56,206 nt of DNA from Bacteroidota bacterium (lineage in GTDB: Bacteria; Bacteroidota; Bacteroidia; B-17B0; Aurantibacillaceae): the NCBI GenBank assembly GCA_013288015.1, contig JABDCR010000011.1, positions 1 to 56,206 on the forward strand. The letters are read 5' to 3'. The notes below the pieces were generated by a model that saw only the letters and a list, made by a program, of their open reading frames with translations, was not told where the DNA came from and made no database searches. Positions 8,828 through 17,041 of this stretch are shown piece after piece (within the stretch, counting starts at the first letter, position 1; the number at the start of each line of letters is the position of its first letter). The position numbers and the translations under genes are program-made.

Positions 8828-9580
8828 TTAAATGGTCTTCTTTTTATAAATCTCTGATTTCATTAAACCCATTTTATTGAAAAGATGGATAAATGACGTG
8901 CCAAGTACCCCTAAACCATATTTTGTACTACGACTAAAATTAATAGACGAAGCATCATCAAAATATTTGGTAGGGCAGGTAATTTCGGCTATTTCAAAAC
9001 CTGCATAAAACACCTGCGATAGCATTTGATTATCAAATACAAAATCATCGCTATTGGCATGGTAATTAATTGTTTTTAAAATCTCAGCATTAAAAGCACG
9101 ATAACCTGTGTGATACTCGGATAATTTTTGATTAATTAAAATGTTTTGCGAAAGGGTAAGGCAACGGTTAAAAATGTATTTGTACATAGGCATGCCTCCT
9201 TTAAGCGCACCTTTACCTAAAATACGAGAACCAAGCACGGCAGGATATAAATCCTGCGCCATTAAATAGGCCATAGATGGAATTAGCATAGGGGTATATT
9301 GGTAATCGGGGTGTAACATAATAACAATATCGGCACCAAGCGCAAGGGCTTTATCGTAGCAGGTTTTTTGGTTACCACCGTAGCCTTTATTTTGTTCGTG
9401 ACGAATGATGTGTTTTATGCCAATTTCTTTACCCACCTCACTAGTATTGTCTTTGCTATGGTCATCAACCAATACAACTTCATCTACAATATCAAAAGGA
9501 ATTTCATCGTAGGTACGTTTTAGTGTTTTTGCAGCATTATATGCCGGTAACACAACAACTATTTTTTTGCCGTTAATCAT
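8828..9580 (-). CDS. Family 2 glycosyltransferase (DPM1/undecaprenyl-sugar type), 250 aa
   Basis: A cytoplasmic GT-A fold glycosyltransferase. The N-terminus has the nucleotide-binding strand VVVLPAYNAAKTL, then the acidic motif VVLVDDHSKDNT (first Asp pair), NKGYGGNQKTCYDKAL and the second metal-binding region MLHPDYQYTP. No membrane segments are seen, and the length fits the dolichol-phosphate-mannose-synthase-like branch, which transfers a sugar from a nucleotide donor to a lipid phosphate or glycan acceptor. It is transcribed away from the LptF/G-GT operon, with a shared 160-bp intergenic region. It probably belongs to surface polysaccharide or glycolipid synthesis; the exact sugar is unknown. 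A -7 box is present 20 bp upstream of the ATG. Confidence 0.88.
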   Translation of the reverse strand: MINGKKIVVVLPAYNAAKTLKRTYDEIPFDIVDEVVLVDDHSKDNTSEVGKEIGIKHIIRHEQNKGYGGNQKTCYDKALALGADIVIMLHPDYQYTPMLIPSMAYLMAQDLYPAVLGSRILGKGALKGGMPMYKYIFNRCLTLSQNILINQKLSEYHTGYRAFNAEILKTINYHANSDDFVFDNQMLSQVFYAGFEIAEITCPTKYFDDASSINFSRSTKYGLGVLGTSFIHLFNKMGLMKSEIYKKKTI

Positions 9581-9599
9581 ACAATTTTAAGTAGGTGTG

Positions 9600-9607
9600 C
9601 AAATATA
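9600..9607 (-). promoter_or_regulatory. Candidate -7 box for the GT2 gene
   Basis: On the minus strand TATATTTG matches the Bacteroidota -7 consensus TAnnTTTG, 20 bp before the ATG at 9580. No convincing -33 TTG was seen. Confidence 0.5.
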
Positions 9608-9624
9608 AAAAATATGTTTGAATT

Positions 9625-9690
9625 GCGTTAGGGATTGTAGCAGGCTGCTTTATAGCGCGTAAAGCCCCACATTATAAGCGGTGTAACGCC
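9625..9690. repeat. Structured intergenic element bounded by GCGTTA/TAACGC
   Basis: The 66-base segment starts GCGTTAGGG and ends TAACGCC, with complementary ends (9625-9630 and 9684-9689) and internal GC-rich pieces in an AT-rich gap. Its form resembles the short intergenic repeats, starting GTTAGGG and ending AACGCCC, that I recall from many Bacteroidota genomes. No second copy is in this window, so the call rests on resemblance. Confidence 0.4.
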
Positions 9691-9724
9691 CCGTATTTAA
9701 TTTTTTAAAAACAGGGTATAATGA

Positions 9725-9732
9725 TAACTTTG
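9725..9732 (+). promoter_or_regulatory. Candidate -7 box for the LptF/G-glycosyltransferase operon
   Basis: TAACTTTG matches TAnnTTTG exactly. Its last G is also the first base of an in-frame GTG (9732), so transcription should start at about 9738-9740. This favours the ATG at 9741 as the real, nearly leaderless, translation start. Confidence 0.55.
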
Positions 9733-9740
9733 TGAGATTA

Positions 9741-11204
9741 ATGCCCGTAAAAACACTACATATTTATTTAATTAAAAAGTTTATACCACCATTTATGGCT
9801 ACGCTTTTTATTGGGATGTTTATTTTCTTTATGATTTTTTTGTTTACCTATATCGATGAAATTATAGGCAAAGGGGTTGATAATGTTACACTTACAAAAA
9901 TGTTTGGCTATATGTTTATTACATTTTTATCGCCTTCTATGCCATTGGCTGTATTGCTTTCGTCTATTATGACGTTTGGAAATTTGGGTGAGAATTATGA
10001 GCTGGCCTCTATGAAATCAGCAGGTTTATCGCTGTTATCAATTATGCGCCCTATATTGGTTTTTGTTTTGGGCTTGGCCTGTTTTTGTTTTTTGTTTAGC
10101 AATTACACTTTGCCTTATATACATTTAAAAGCGGGGCGATTGTTATATGATGTGCGCAGTTCAAAACCTGCCGTTAACATAAAAGAAAGCATTTTTTATA
10201 ATGGCATAGATGGATACAGCATCAGAATAGGGAAAAAGGATAATGATGGCATTACAATACACAACGTTTCTATATACGACCACAGTGCCGGAAGAGGAAA
10301 CTCTACGCAGATGTATGCTAAGGATGGGCAAATATTTATGTCGACCAATAAAAAGTTTTTAAGTATAAAGCTTTTTAATGGCACACGATATGAGCAACCT
10401 GTAAAAGATGCTCACGAAGAAAAAACTCGACCAAATATGATTATGCACTTTAAGGAAGAAGAAGTAAATATTGATTTGAGTAAAGTTAAAATGCAGCAAA
10501 CGGATGAAAATTTATTTAGAAACAATGCCGAAATGATGAGTGTGCGTTTGCTTACTCAATACACAGATACTTCGATTAAATATCGGTTTCAAAACTATCA
10601 GCAAACTTATAACCAGTTTCATAATGCTTATTATTTTCAAAAAAGTTTAACGCAGTGTAAGTTAAACGACTCTTTGCACATCAAGCAAATTATTTCGATT
10701 GATAATTATATGGCAAAACTTGCTGCAGCACCTAGAAAAAACCTGATAGAAAGTGCTTTAAATATGGCTCGCAGTGCCGATTCGTTTCTTGAATCGAAAG
10801 TAAAGGAGGAAGAAAACCAAGTTATGGAACAAGCTAATCTTTCAACCGAATGGCATAAAAAATTTACGGTTTCGTTTGTTTGCATTATTTTATTTTTTGT
10901 AGGTGCTCCGCTTGGTGCCATTGTACGCAAAGGTGGTTTTGGTATGCCGGTGGTAATTTCTATATTTTTATTTATTACCTATTATGTAATTTCTGTTACC
11001 TGCGAAAAAATGGTGTTGCAGGATAAATTAAATGATATGATAGGCATGTGGATATCCGCTTCTATATTTTTACCTATCGGAATTTGGCTGTCGTTAAAAG
11101 CAGCAAACGATTCGCCTTTGTTTGATGCAGTTTTATATATGGACTTTTTTAAAAAAATATTCGGAAAAAATAAAAAACAACATGCGCCTGCTGCAACTAA
11201 CTAA
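9741..11204 (+). CDS. LptF/LptG-family permease, 487 aa
   Basis: An inner-membrane permease of the LPS transport ABC exporter (YjgP/YjgQ family), which with LptB2 extracts lipopolysaccharide from the inner membrane toward LptC and LptA. Layout: three membrane segments in the first ~120 residues, starting in FMATLFIGMFIFFMIFLF; a long periplasmic beta-jellyroll region at ~120-360; and three membrane segments near the C-terminus (FVCIILFFVGAPLGAIVRKG is a hallmark of the family). The C-terminus is basic. Bacteroidota often carry fused or single LptF/G proteins, so I do not choose between F and G. The ATG at 9741 is preferred over the GTG at 9732, which overlaps the -7 box. It overlaps the next glycosyltransferase by 23 bp, so the two are translationally coupled. 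Confidence 0.9.
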   Translation: MPVKTLHIYLIKKFIPPFMATLFIGMFIFFMIFLFTYIDEIIGKGVDNVTLTKMFGYMFITFLSPSMPLAVLLSSIMTFGNLGENYELASMKSAGLSLLSIMRPILVFVLGLACFCFLFSNYTLPYIHLKAGRLLYDVRSSKPAVNIKESIFYNGIDGYSIRIGKKDNDGITIHNVSIYDHSAGRGNSTQMYAKDGQIFMSTNKKFLSIKLFNGTRYEQPVKDAHEEKTRPNMIMHFKEEEVNIDLSKVKMQQTDENLFRNNAEMMSVRLLTQYTDTSIKYRFQNYQQTYNQFHNAYYFQKSLTQCKLNDSLHIKQIISIDNYMAKLAAAPRKNLIESALNMARSADSFLESKVKEEENQVMEQANLSTEWHKKFTVSFVCIILFFVGAPLGAIVRKGGFGMPVVISIFLFITYYVISVTCEKMVLQDKLNDMIGMWISASIFLPIGIWLSLKAANDSPLFDAVLYMDFFKKIFGKNKKQHAPAATN

Positions 11205-12375
11205 TAAACCACCATATCCTCCAAACGATGGTAGTTCGATAGCTGTGTACAACATGAGTTGTGGTTTAATAGATAATGGAGTTGATTTAACGCTACTTTG
11301 CATTAACACCAAAAAGCATTTTAAAGCAGATGATGAGGTTGAGTTGGAATTTAAACGCAAAAGCAATTACCAATCGGTTTACCAAAATACAGATGTAACG
11401 GCTTTTGGGGCAGCCTGCAATTTGTTTTCCAATCAATCTTATTTTGTTTCCAGGTTTTACTTTTCAGCCTTTGAAAAGAAATTAATTGCTCTATTAAAAG
11501 AAAAAGACTTTGATGTTATTCAGTTAGAAAGTATTTTTTTAGGAAATTATATCCCCGTAATTAAAAAACATAGTACAGCCAAAATAACTGTGCGCACCCA
11601 TAATGCAGAGCATTTAATTTGGGAACGAATGATTGCTAATGAACGTAACTTATTAAAGAAGAAATATCTTTCGTTACAAACTAAACGACTAAAAAAGTTT
11701 GAAAAAAATGTACTACAAAGTGTAGATGCCATTGTTACGATAACTGAAATAGATAAACAATATTTAAAAAAATGGGGTGTTAGCACTCCTTTTCATGTAT
11801 CGCCAACAGGTATACAGTTGCCTCAGTACCAAGTAAATCATACCGAAGAATTGCCTAATAGTGTATTTCATTTTGGTAGCATGGATTGGATGCCTAATGA
11901 AGAGGCTGTGTTGTGGTTTATAAATAACGTGTGGGATAAAGTCTTAGAAAAAGTTCCGCAAGCAAAATTTTATGTTATTGGCAGAGGCATGGGCGATAAA
12001 ATTTTATCACTAAGTAAGCCAAATGTTGTTGTAGTTGGTAAAATTCAAAATGCCGAAAAAGTATATCACCATTACGCAGCTATGGTTGTGCCTTTGTTAT
12101 CGGGTAGCGGCATGCGTATAAAAATGATTGAAGGCATGGCTTATGCAAAACCAATTGTGGCTACTAGTATTGGTGCAGAAGGCATAGCGGTAACGGCTAA
12201 TAAAAATTGTATGTTGGCTGATAATGCAGCCGATTTTGCCAATGCAGTTATAGAGATTTTAAGTAATGCTGAAAAAAAGAAATTGTTGCAAAGTGAAGCC
12301 AGAAATTTTATTGAACAGCATTTTGAAAATACCGGCTTAGTAAAGCAATTGGTAAACTTTTATAAAACTTTGTAG
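11182..12375 (+). CDS. Family 4 glycosyltransferase (GT-B fold), 397 aa
   Basis: A cytoplasmic retaining glycosyltransferase. The N-terminal Rossmann domain starts MRLLQLTNKPPYPPNDGS with the glycine/serine acceptor loop. The C-terminal domain starts at VFHFGSMDWMPN and contains the donor-binding stretch VVVPLLSGSGMRIKMIEGMA, where the E of EGMA is the usual donor-sugar contact. The reading frame is open 60 bp further upstream, but the ATG at 11182, inside the 3' end of the permease gene, begins right at the first beta-strand. The stop is 2 bp before the next glycosyltransferase. The organisation indicates one operon for making and exporting a cell-surface glycan; the substrate is unknown. 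Confidence 0.9.
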   Translation: MRLLQLTNKPPYPPNDGSSIAVYNMSCGLIDNGVDLTLLCINTKKHFKADDEVELEFKRKSNYQSVYQNTDVTAFGAACNLFSNQSYFVSRFYFSAFEKKLIALLKEKDFDVIQLESIFLGNYIPVIKKHSTAKITVRTHNAEHLIWERMIANERNLLKKKYLSLQTKRLKKFEKNVLQSVDAIVTITEIDKQYLKKWGVSTPFHVSPTGIQLPQYQVNHTEELPNSVFHFGSMDWMPNEEAVLWFINNVWDKVLEKVPQAKFYVIGRGMGDKILSLSKPNVVVVGKIQNAEKVYHHYAAMVVPLLSGSGMRIKMIEGMAYAKPIVATSIGAEGIAVTANKNCMLADNAADFANAVIEILSNAEKKKLLQSEARNFIEQHFENTGLVKQLVNFYKTL

Positions 12376-12377
12376 GC

Positions 12378-13550
12378 GTGTTACTGTTTTTTCAAATATT
12401 GTTTTTCCTCTCCGCCTACGCAATGCTTCATACTTATATTGTTTACCCGAGCTTGTTATATGTGCTTTCGAAAAATAAAAAAAGTGCGACTGAAAATTTA
12501 TTTCAACCAACGGATTCTTTGCCCAGTATAGCTGTAATATGTGCAGCGTATAACGAAGAGCATGTGATTGAAGAAAAAATAAAAAGTGTTTTTGCTACTA
12601 ACTACCCTAATGAAAAAGTTGCTTTTTATATTGGCACAGATGCTTGTAGTGATAGTACGGTGAGCATTATAAAAAAACTACAAGAAAAATATCCTTTACT
12701 TAAATTGGTTGAGTTTACCGAACGTAGTGGCAAAATAAACATACTTAACAAATTATGCACTTTAACTCAAGCTGATGTTTTTGTGATGACAGACGCCAAC
12801 GTGTTTTTTAAAGATGATACTTTTTTTGAATTGGTAAAACATTTTAAAGATGATGATGTAAAATTAGTGTGCGGTAACATTGTAAAGCGTGCCCTTAATA
12901 AAGAGACGGTTACAAAAAACGAATTGCAGTATTTGGATTTTGAAAATTTTTTAAAAAGTGCTGAAAGTAAATTATGGCAGGTTGTAATTGGGGCTGAGGG
13001 TGGTTGTTATGCGTTACGTAAAAATTGTTATCTCCAAATTCCATCACATTTTATTGCCGATGATTTTTTTATTACTTGTCATGTACTAAACACCAACGGG
13101 AAAATTCTGTTTGAAAACAAGGCTATTGTATATGAAGATGCCAGTGCCGAGACAAAAGGTGAGTTTAGGCGTAAAGCCAGAATAGCTACAGGCAATTTTC
13201 AAAATTTGGTTTACTTTAAAAAATTGTTGCGTAATCCGTTTTCAAAAACGGGCTTTGCTTATATATCGCATAAGGTTTTGCGATGGCTTACACCTTTTTT
13301 CTTTCTACTAAACGTAATCTGCTGTGCTTTTTTAACTGCCGATAACTCCTTGTTTGAGTATATATTGGCGGCGGAACTAGCTATTTTATTTTCTCCGATA
13401 CTTAACACATTGTTTGAAAAAATGGGAATAAAAATAAAGCCACTTATTTCGGCTTCGCATTTTGTTGTAATGAACAGAGCTTTGTTTGTTGGCTTTATAC
13501 GTTATAGTAGAGGCGTTAAAAGTAGTGTTTGGCAACCTGTTAGGCAGTAA
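12378..13550 (+). CDS. Membrane-anchored family 2 glycosyltransferase, 390 aa
   Basis: A processive-type or membrane GT2 enzyme. One N-terminal membrane segment (residues ~1-25), then a catalytic GT-A domain with VICAAYNEEHVIEEKI, a donor-binding region around GTDACSDST, the DxN motif MTDANVFF and the ADDFF acidic motif. RRKARIATGNFQ stands where the processive enzymes have Q/RxxRW. Membrane segments near the C-terminus (LTPFFFLLNVICCAFL and a second) complete the topology. The layout resembles poly-N-acetylglucosamine or hyaluronan synthase relatives, but without QxxRW I would not claim processivity. The start is GTG, 2 bp after the preceding stop. The 3' end overlaps the convergent gene by 11 bp. 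Confidence 0.88.
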   Translation: MLLFFQILFFLSAYAMLHTYIVYPSLLYVLSKNKKSATENLFQPTDSLPSIAVICAAYNEEHVIEEKIKSVFATNYPNEKVAFYIGTDACSDSTVSIIKKLQEKYPLLKLVEFTERSGKINILNKLCTLTQADVFVMTDANVFFKDDTFFELVKHFKDDDVKLVCGNIVKRALNKETVTKNELQYLDFENFLKSAESKLWQVVIGAEGGCYALRKNCYLQIPSHFIADDFFITCHVLNTNGKILFENKAIVYEDASAETKGEFRRKARIATGNFQNLVYFKKLLRNPFSKTGFAYISHKVLRWLTPFFFLLNVICCAFLTADNSLFEYILAAELAILFSPILNTLFEKMGIKIKPLISASHFVVMNRALFVGFIRYSRGVKSSVWQPVRQ

Positions 13551-14580
13551 ACAACTCTTTCTTTAAATCAGAAAACCGTTTTTTATTTTTTAAAAAGTAA
13601 TCAAAAACAATGCTACTTTGATAAATTTGATTGTTAGATGGCGTGTAATTGGCAGCTGATTTAATTTCTTTCCGTAAACGTAAAGTATTTTTAAAATTGG
13701 CGTAAAAAGAAAAATGCGCTTTTATTATAGCCCAAGTGTGCACAGGTTTGCCTTCTACAAAAAACTTAACGCCGGCAACCCCATCCAAAACCAAACGAGT
13801 TACTATTTTAAAAAACAAACTACCGTTTGAATTGTTTTTGGTAAGGGAAATTAAACTATTTCTAAAATTTAAAAATGTTTTTCGAGGGCTTAACTTATTA
13901 AGTGTGCCTCCACCTAAATGATATACAACTGATGTCGGTACTGCCATAACTTTATGCTGTATGTTTTTAATGCGCCAACACAAATCAATTTCTTCCATGT
14001 GGGCAAAATAAAAACCATCAAACCCTTTTAAATTAGTATAAATATCAGCCCGTATAAACATGCAAGCGCCTGTTGCCCAAAAAACCTCTATGGGTTGGTT
14101 ATACTGGGCATTATCTTTTTCAAGTGTATCAAAAATTCTTCCTCTGCAAAAAGGATAACCATATTTGTCAATAAAACCACCGCAAGCTCCCGCGTACTCA
14201 AATTCATTTTTTTCATTATATGAAAGTATTTTTGGTTGAGCCGCTGCAATAGTTTTATCTAATGCCATTAAATTAATAATGGGTTCAATCCAATTAGGTG
14301 TTACTTCAACATCAGAGTTTAGTAATATAAAATAATCCGCATCAACTTGCTTTAAAGCTTCGTTATAGCCTTTTGCAAAACCATAATTTTCTTTTAATTC
14401 AATAAGCTTAATAGTTGGAAATTCCGTTTTCAGAAACCGGATAGAGTCATCAGCAGATGCATTATCAGCTACATAAATGGTGGCTTGCGAACTATATTGA
14501 ATTACAGCGGGAAGAAATTTTTGGAGTAATTTTTTTCCGTTAAAATTTAAAATAACAACCGCAATTTTTATGTTCTGCAT
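13540..14580 (-). CDS. Family 2 glycosyltransferase, rhamnosyltransferase-like, 346 aa
   Basis: A WbbL/RfbN-like GT2 enzyme. The N-terminus reads VVILNFNGKKLLQKFLPAV, followed by VADNASADDS, ENYGFAKGYNEAL and the metal-binding LLNSDVEV. The middle holds FWATGACMFIRADIY and FFAHMEEIDLCWRI, which carries the catalytic-base region (the E/D pair) typical of inverting rhamnosyltransferase-like members. The C-terminal ~100 residues are basic and probably associate with the membrane. It likely adds a deoxyhexose or similar sugar to a lipid-linked surface polysaccharide; the substrate is inferred only from family resemblance. It is separated by 5 bp from the GWxTD gene upstream and is likely co-transcribed with it. 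Confidence 0.88.
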   Translation of the reverse strand: MQNIKIAVVILNFNGKKLLQKFLPAVIQYSSQATIYVADNASADDSIRFLKTEFPTIKLIELKENYGFAKGYNEALKQVDADYFILLNSDVEVTPNWIEPIINLMALDKTIAAAQPKILSYNEKNEFEYAGACGGFIDKYGYPFCRGRIFDTLEKDNAQYNQPIEVFWATGACMFIRADIYTNLKGFDGFYFAHMEEIDLCWRIKNIQHKVMAVPTSVVYHLGGGTLNKLSPRKTFLNFRNSLISLTKNNSNGSLFFKIVTRLVLDGVAGVKFFVEGKPVHTWAIIKAHFSFYANFKNTLRLRKEIKSAANYTPSNNQIYQSSIVFDYFLKNKKRFSDLKKELFTA

Positions 14581-14585
14581 ACATT

Positions 14586-16061
14586 TTAACGCGGACTATT
14601 AAACAAATCGCTAGCACCATCGCCATAACTGCTTGCTGGAGCTGTTTGATCATAATCCATAATTTGATTGGTACGTTGTTTTAATTTTATTTGCCAGCGG
14701 TCGTCGCGTGTTTCTCCGCGCGCGTCACTATGTAATAAGTTAAAGCATTTCCCATCTAAAGTTGGGTTGTAAAAAACAAACTTTTTATTGGTTTGAAACT
14801 GTCCTGTTGTCGGGTTTTTTATTCTATAATACTGCCAAATTTCATATGGATATGAGTCAGGCTCATAAGTTACTTGTTGCGAAGCATCCGGTGCGCCATA
14901 TTGTAAATAAACTCTTCCCCTATCGCTCATATAACCTGGCTGACCACCACAGGGATACATTTTATTTACTTTTTTTACTTCTTCGTGATATTTATACCAA
15001 GCAGCTTTAGGGTTTGATGGGTTTCTGTTTTCCCAAAAAGCATATATATATTGTTGCATTAACTTAACATTATTACCACTTATTTGGCTGTTTTGCCAAT
15101 CGCGTTCGCTGGTAGTAGATAATGGCCATAAACATGCAATATACTCTCTAAGCGTATCGGGATTTGTAACCGGACTAATAAATGTTCCGGCCGTATCAAC
15201 CGATTTTAAATTAGTTAAATCAATTGCTACGTGAGGTGCAGCGCGCGTAAAAGCAAGTTTTTTTTGAGCTTTAAGTTCATTGCTACTGTTACGAATTTCA
15301 ATAACTAAATTGTAGTTTCCGGTTGATAATTTTGAAATATCGAACTGGCCAATAAGTGGTACAACCTCTTCTGATTTGTGTTTAACGAATGTATGATAAC
15401 CAGTAACAATTTCTTTCATCTCAGCAGATTCAATATAATAGGTAAATAAAAACTTAGAATCGACCCCTAATTGTTTTAATGTATTGTAGGTTTCAATATA
15501 AAAACTCAGTTTATTTACTTTTTCAGGAAAATGGGTTAAGGGATAAGGAATAATATCATATCCGCTTTTTGTTACAGATGATGGCTGTTCTGATTTTATT
15601 ACTGATTCTGCCAGCTCAATGTCTGAAATAAGTAAGCTATCACTTTGTTCGGCAATTACAATAGTTAAATTTCCTTTTGTGGGCACAGTTTTAGTATCAT
15701 TTACATCGGCAATTTTTATCTCTGCCTGATAAGTGCCGGGTTTTAAAGCATAACGTTGTAAGTCAATAAAATTAGGTTTATTACTAGTATCTAATATTTC
15801 AGGACTTAATAAGTTATATATGTTTGATGAAACAGGTTTACCGCCTTGACTAAAATTAATTTCAACCCTAATTTTGCCTTGATATTTAATTTTTTGTTTC
15901 TTAAAAACAACCGAAGAGCCTGTTACTGATAAGTAAGTTTCTATATAACTACCTTTACCGGGAGCATAAAATATGGCGTAGTTAAAGTTGGCCCTAACGT
16001 TACTATACGCGTTTAAACCTAAAAAGGTTGTAAATACAACCAAATAAAAAAACTTTTTCAT
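14586..16061 (-). CDS. GWxTD domain-containing secreted protein, 491 aa
   Basis: The first ATG in frame is at 16100, but the ATG at 16061 begins a clean signal peptide (MKKFFYLVVFTTFLGLNAYS), so that start is used. The body has beta-rich domains, then a C-terminal GWxTD domain of which GYMSDRGRVYLQYGAPD is the recognisable core, followed by YPYEIWQYYRI. The domain is common in Bacteroidota envelope proteins; its biochemical role is not known. Residues ~300-390 have the usual helical lead-in with YIYAFWENRNPSNPKAAW. The gene shares an intergenic region with tRNA-Ser and has its own -7 box 36 bp upstream of the start. Confidence 0.88.
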   Translation of the reverse strand: MKKFFYLVVFTTFLGLNAYSNVRANFNYAIFYAPGKGSYIETYLSVTGSSVVFKKQKIKYQGKIRVEINFSQGGKPVSSNIYNLLSPEILDTSNKPNFIDLQRYALKPGTYQAEIKIADVNDTKTVPTKGNLTIVIAEQSDSLLISDIELAESVIKSEQPSSVTKSGYDIIPYPLTHFPEKVNKLSFYIETYNTLKQLGVDSKFLFTYYIESAEMKEIVTGYHTFVKHKSEEVVPLIGQFDISKLSTGNYNLVIEIRNSSNELKAQKKLAFTRAAPHVAIDLTNLKSVDTAGTFISPVTNPDTLREYIACLWPLSTTSERDWQNSQISGNNVKLMQQYIYAFWENRNPSNPKAAWYKYHEEVKKVNKMYPCGGQPGYMSDRGRVYLQYGAPDASQQVTYEPDSYPYEIWQYYRIKNPTTGQFQTNKKFVFYNPTLDGKCFNLLHSDARGETRDDRWQIKLKQRTNQIMDYDQTAPASSYGDGASDLFNSPR

Positions 16062-16097
16062 GTTTAAAGATGATTTTTGACTGGCAGGGACGCAAAA

Positions 16098-16105
16098 CAA
16101 AGGTA
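16098..16105 (-). promoter_or_regulatory. Candidate -7 box for the GWxTD gene
   Basis: Read on the minus strand, TACCTTTG fits TAnnTTTG exactly and lies 36 bp upstream of the ATG at 16061, which supports this start over the ATG at 16100. Confidence 0.55.
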
Positions 16106-16158
16106 CAAATAATTTAGGCGAAATGCATAAATAAAGTGTCCCAATTTAAAAAAAATAC

Positions 16159-16166
16159 TACTTTTG
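16159..16166 (+). promoter_or_regulatory. -7 box of tRNA-Ser
   Basis: TACTTTTG matches TAnnTTTG and ends 5 bases before the mature 5' end of the tRNA, the position expected of a tRNA promoter in Bacteroidota. Confidence 0.65.
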
Positions 16167-16171
16167 CGCCC

Positions 16172-16256
16172 GGAGAGATGGCAGAGTGGTCGATTGCGGC
16201 AGTCTTGAAAACTGTTGAGGGTCAAACCTCCGGGGGTTCGAATCCCTCTCTCTCCG
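16172..16256 (+). tRNA. tRNA-Ser (anticodon TGA)
   Basis: An 85-nt class II tRNA: acceptor GGAGAGA with TCTCTCC, anticodon arm GCAGT-CTTGAAA-ACTGT giving TGA, a long variable arm (GAGGGTCAAACCTC), T arm GGGGG-TTCGAAT-CCCTC and discriminator G. CCA is not encoded. Confidence 0.96.
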
Positions 16257-16265
16257 CTTAAAATC

Positions 16266-16303
16266 AAAAGCCTTTGAACTCCTTGCGATTCAAGGGCTTT
16301 TTT
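16266..16303 (+). terminator. Terminator of tRNA-Ser
   Basis: AAAAGCCTTTGAA (16266-16278) pairs with TTCAAGGGCTTTT (16289-16301), with one G-T wobble and a T run after the hairpin. It begins 9 bases after the tRNA. Confidence 0.85.
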
Positions 16304-16326
16304 GTTCGAAGTTTTTTTGGCTTAAG

Positions 16327-16872
16327 CTATTTTTGCTTTTTACGATATTCTTCGTAAGATTGAATGTACTTCTTATTGCCGGGCACAACAAGGTGTCCCC
16401 TAGCGTAGTATCTTCCGCCAACATGTATAAATCCACTAACAATTTTTTCTCCATTAATATGGGAGTTAGCTATTTTCTTTTGACCCCCTTTCAATCTTTC
16501 GGGTTGTTTTTTCGCTTTTTGATATGCTAACTCAAGTTCGGCCTTTACCGCTTCATCACCCAACCTGTAGAGATTAGATATCGCCCATGAAGAATGCCAG
16601 ATATTGAATCCACTTTTCATGCTATCAATGTGAGTAAGATAGAGTTCGGCTATTGTTCTAGCTTGCTTGGGCGTCACCACCTGATCGCGCAGAACCCAGA
16701 TAGCCAACGCTTGGCTGATATCTTTCTTTTGTATTTGGTCCTTTGCAATTTTCAGTGACTCATCGATGTCAACATTTGCCACAAGTGCAGGCTCTCGTGT
16801 AGTGTACATCGATGTAAAACAGGAGCTAAGCGACAGACAAAACGCCGAAAATATGAAAAATGACTTTGCCAT
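16327..16872 (-). CDS. Hypothetical lipoprotein, 181 aa
   Basis: I do not recognise the family. The N-terminus is a lipoprotein signal (FSAFCLSLSSC, lipobox LSSC with Cys ~18). The mature part has a helical section at ~35-140 with repeat-like helices, LKIAKDQIQKKDISQALAI and AKAELELAYQKAKKQ-like stretches, possibly TPR-type. A beta-rich end follows, with HVGGRYYARGHLV, and a basic tail. It is probably anchored in the periplasm or outer membrane. It stands alone between tRNA-Ser and the efflux operon, and a -7 box lies 14 bp upstream of its start. Confidence 0.75.
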   Translation of the reverse strand: MAKSFFIFSAFCLSLSSCFTSMYTTREPALVANVDIDESLKIAKDQIQKKDISQALAIWVLRDQVVTPKQARTIAELYLTHIDSMKSGFNIWHSSWAISNLYRLGDEAVKAELELAYQKAKKQPERLKGGQKKIANSHINGEKIVSGFIHVGGRYYARGHLVVPGNKKYIQSYEEYRKKQK

Positions 16873-16886
16873 GATTGTAAGTTATC

Positions 16887-16894
16887 CAAAAGTA
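16887..16894 (-). promoter_or_regulatory. Candidate -7 box for the hypothetical lipoprotein
   Basis: TACTTTTG on the minus strand matches TAnnTTTG, 14 bp upstream of the ATG at 16872. Confidence 0.5.
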
Positions 16895-17041
16895 CAAAAT
16901 AAAGCAACTAAATTCTTGAAAACAGCTGCTACATCAAGTAAGTGCGATACTGCCATGCCAACTGCTGAACTAGTACGTTTAATTAAACAACTTGTATGTC
17001 AATATTTTTTGTTTTCATGAAAACAATTTTGAATACAAATA

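Noticed and set aside
16064..16267. Minus-strand 67-residue ORF through tRNA-Ser
   Set aside because: It reads antisense across the tRNA; a known kind of spurious ORF.
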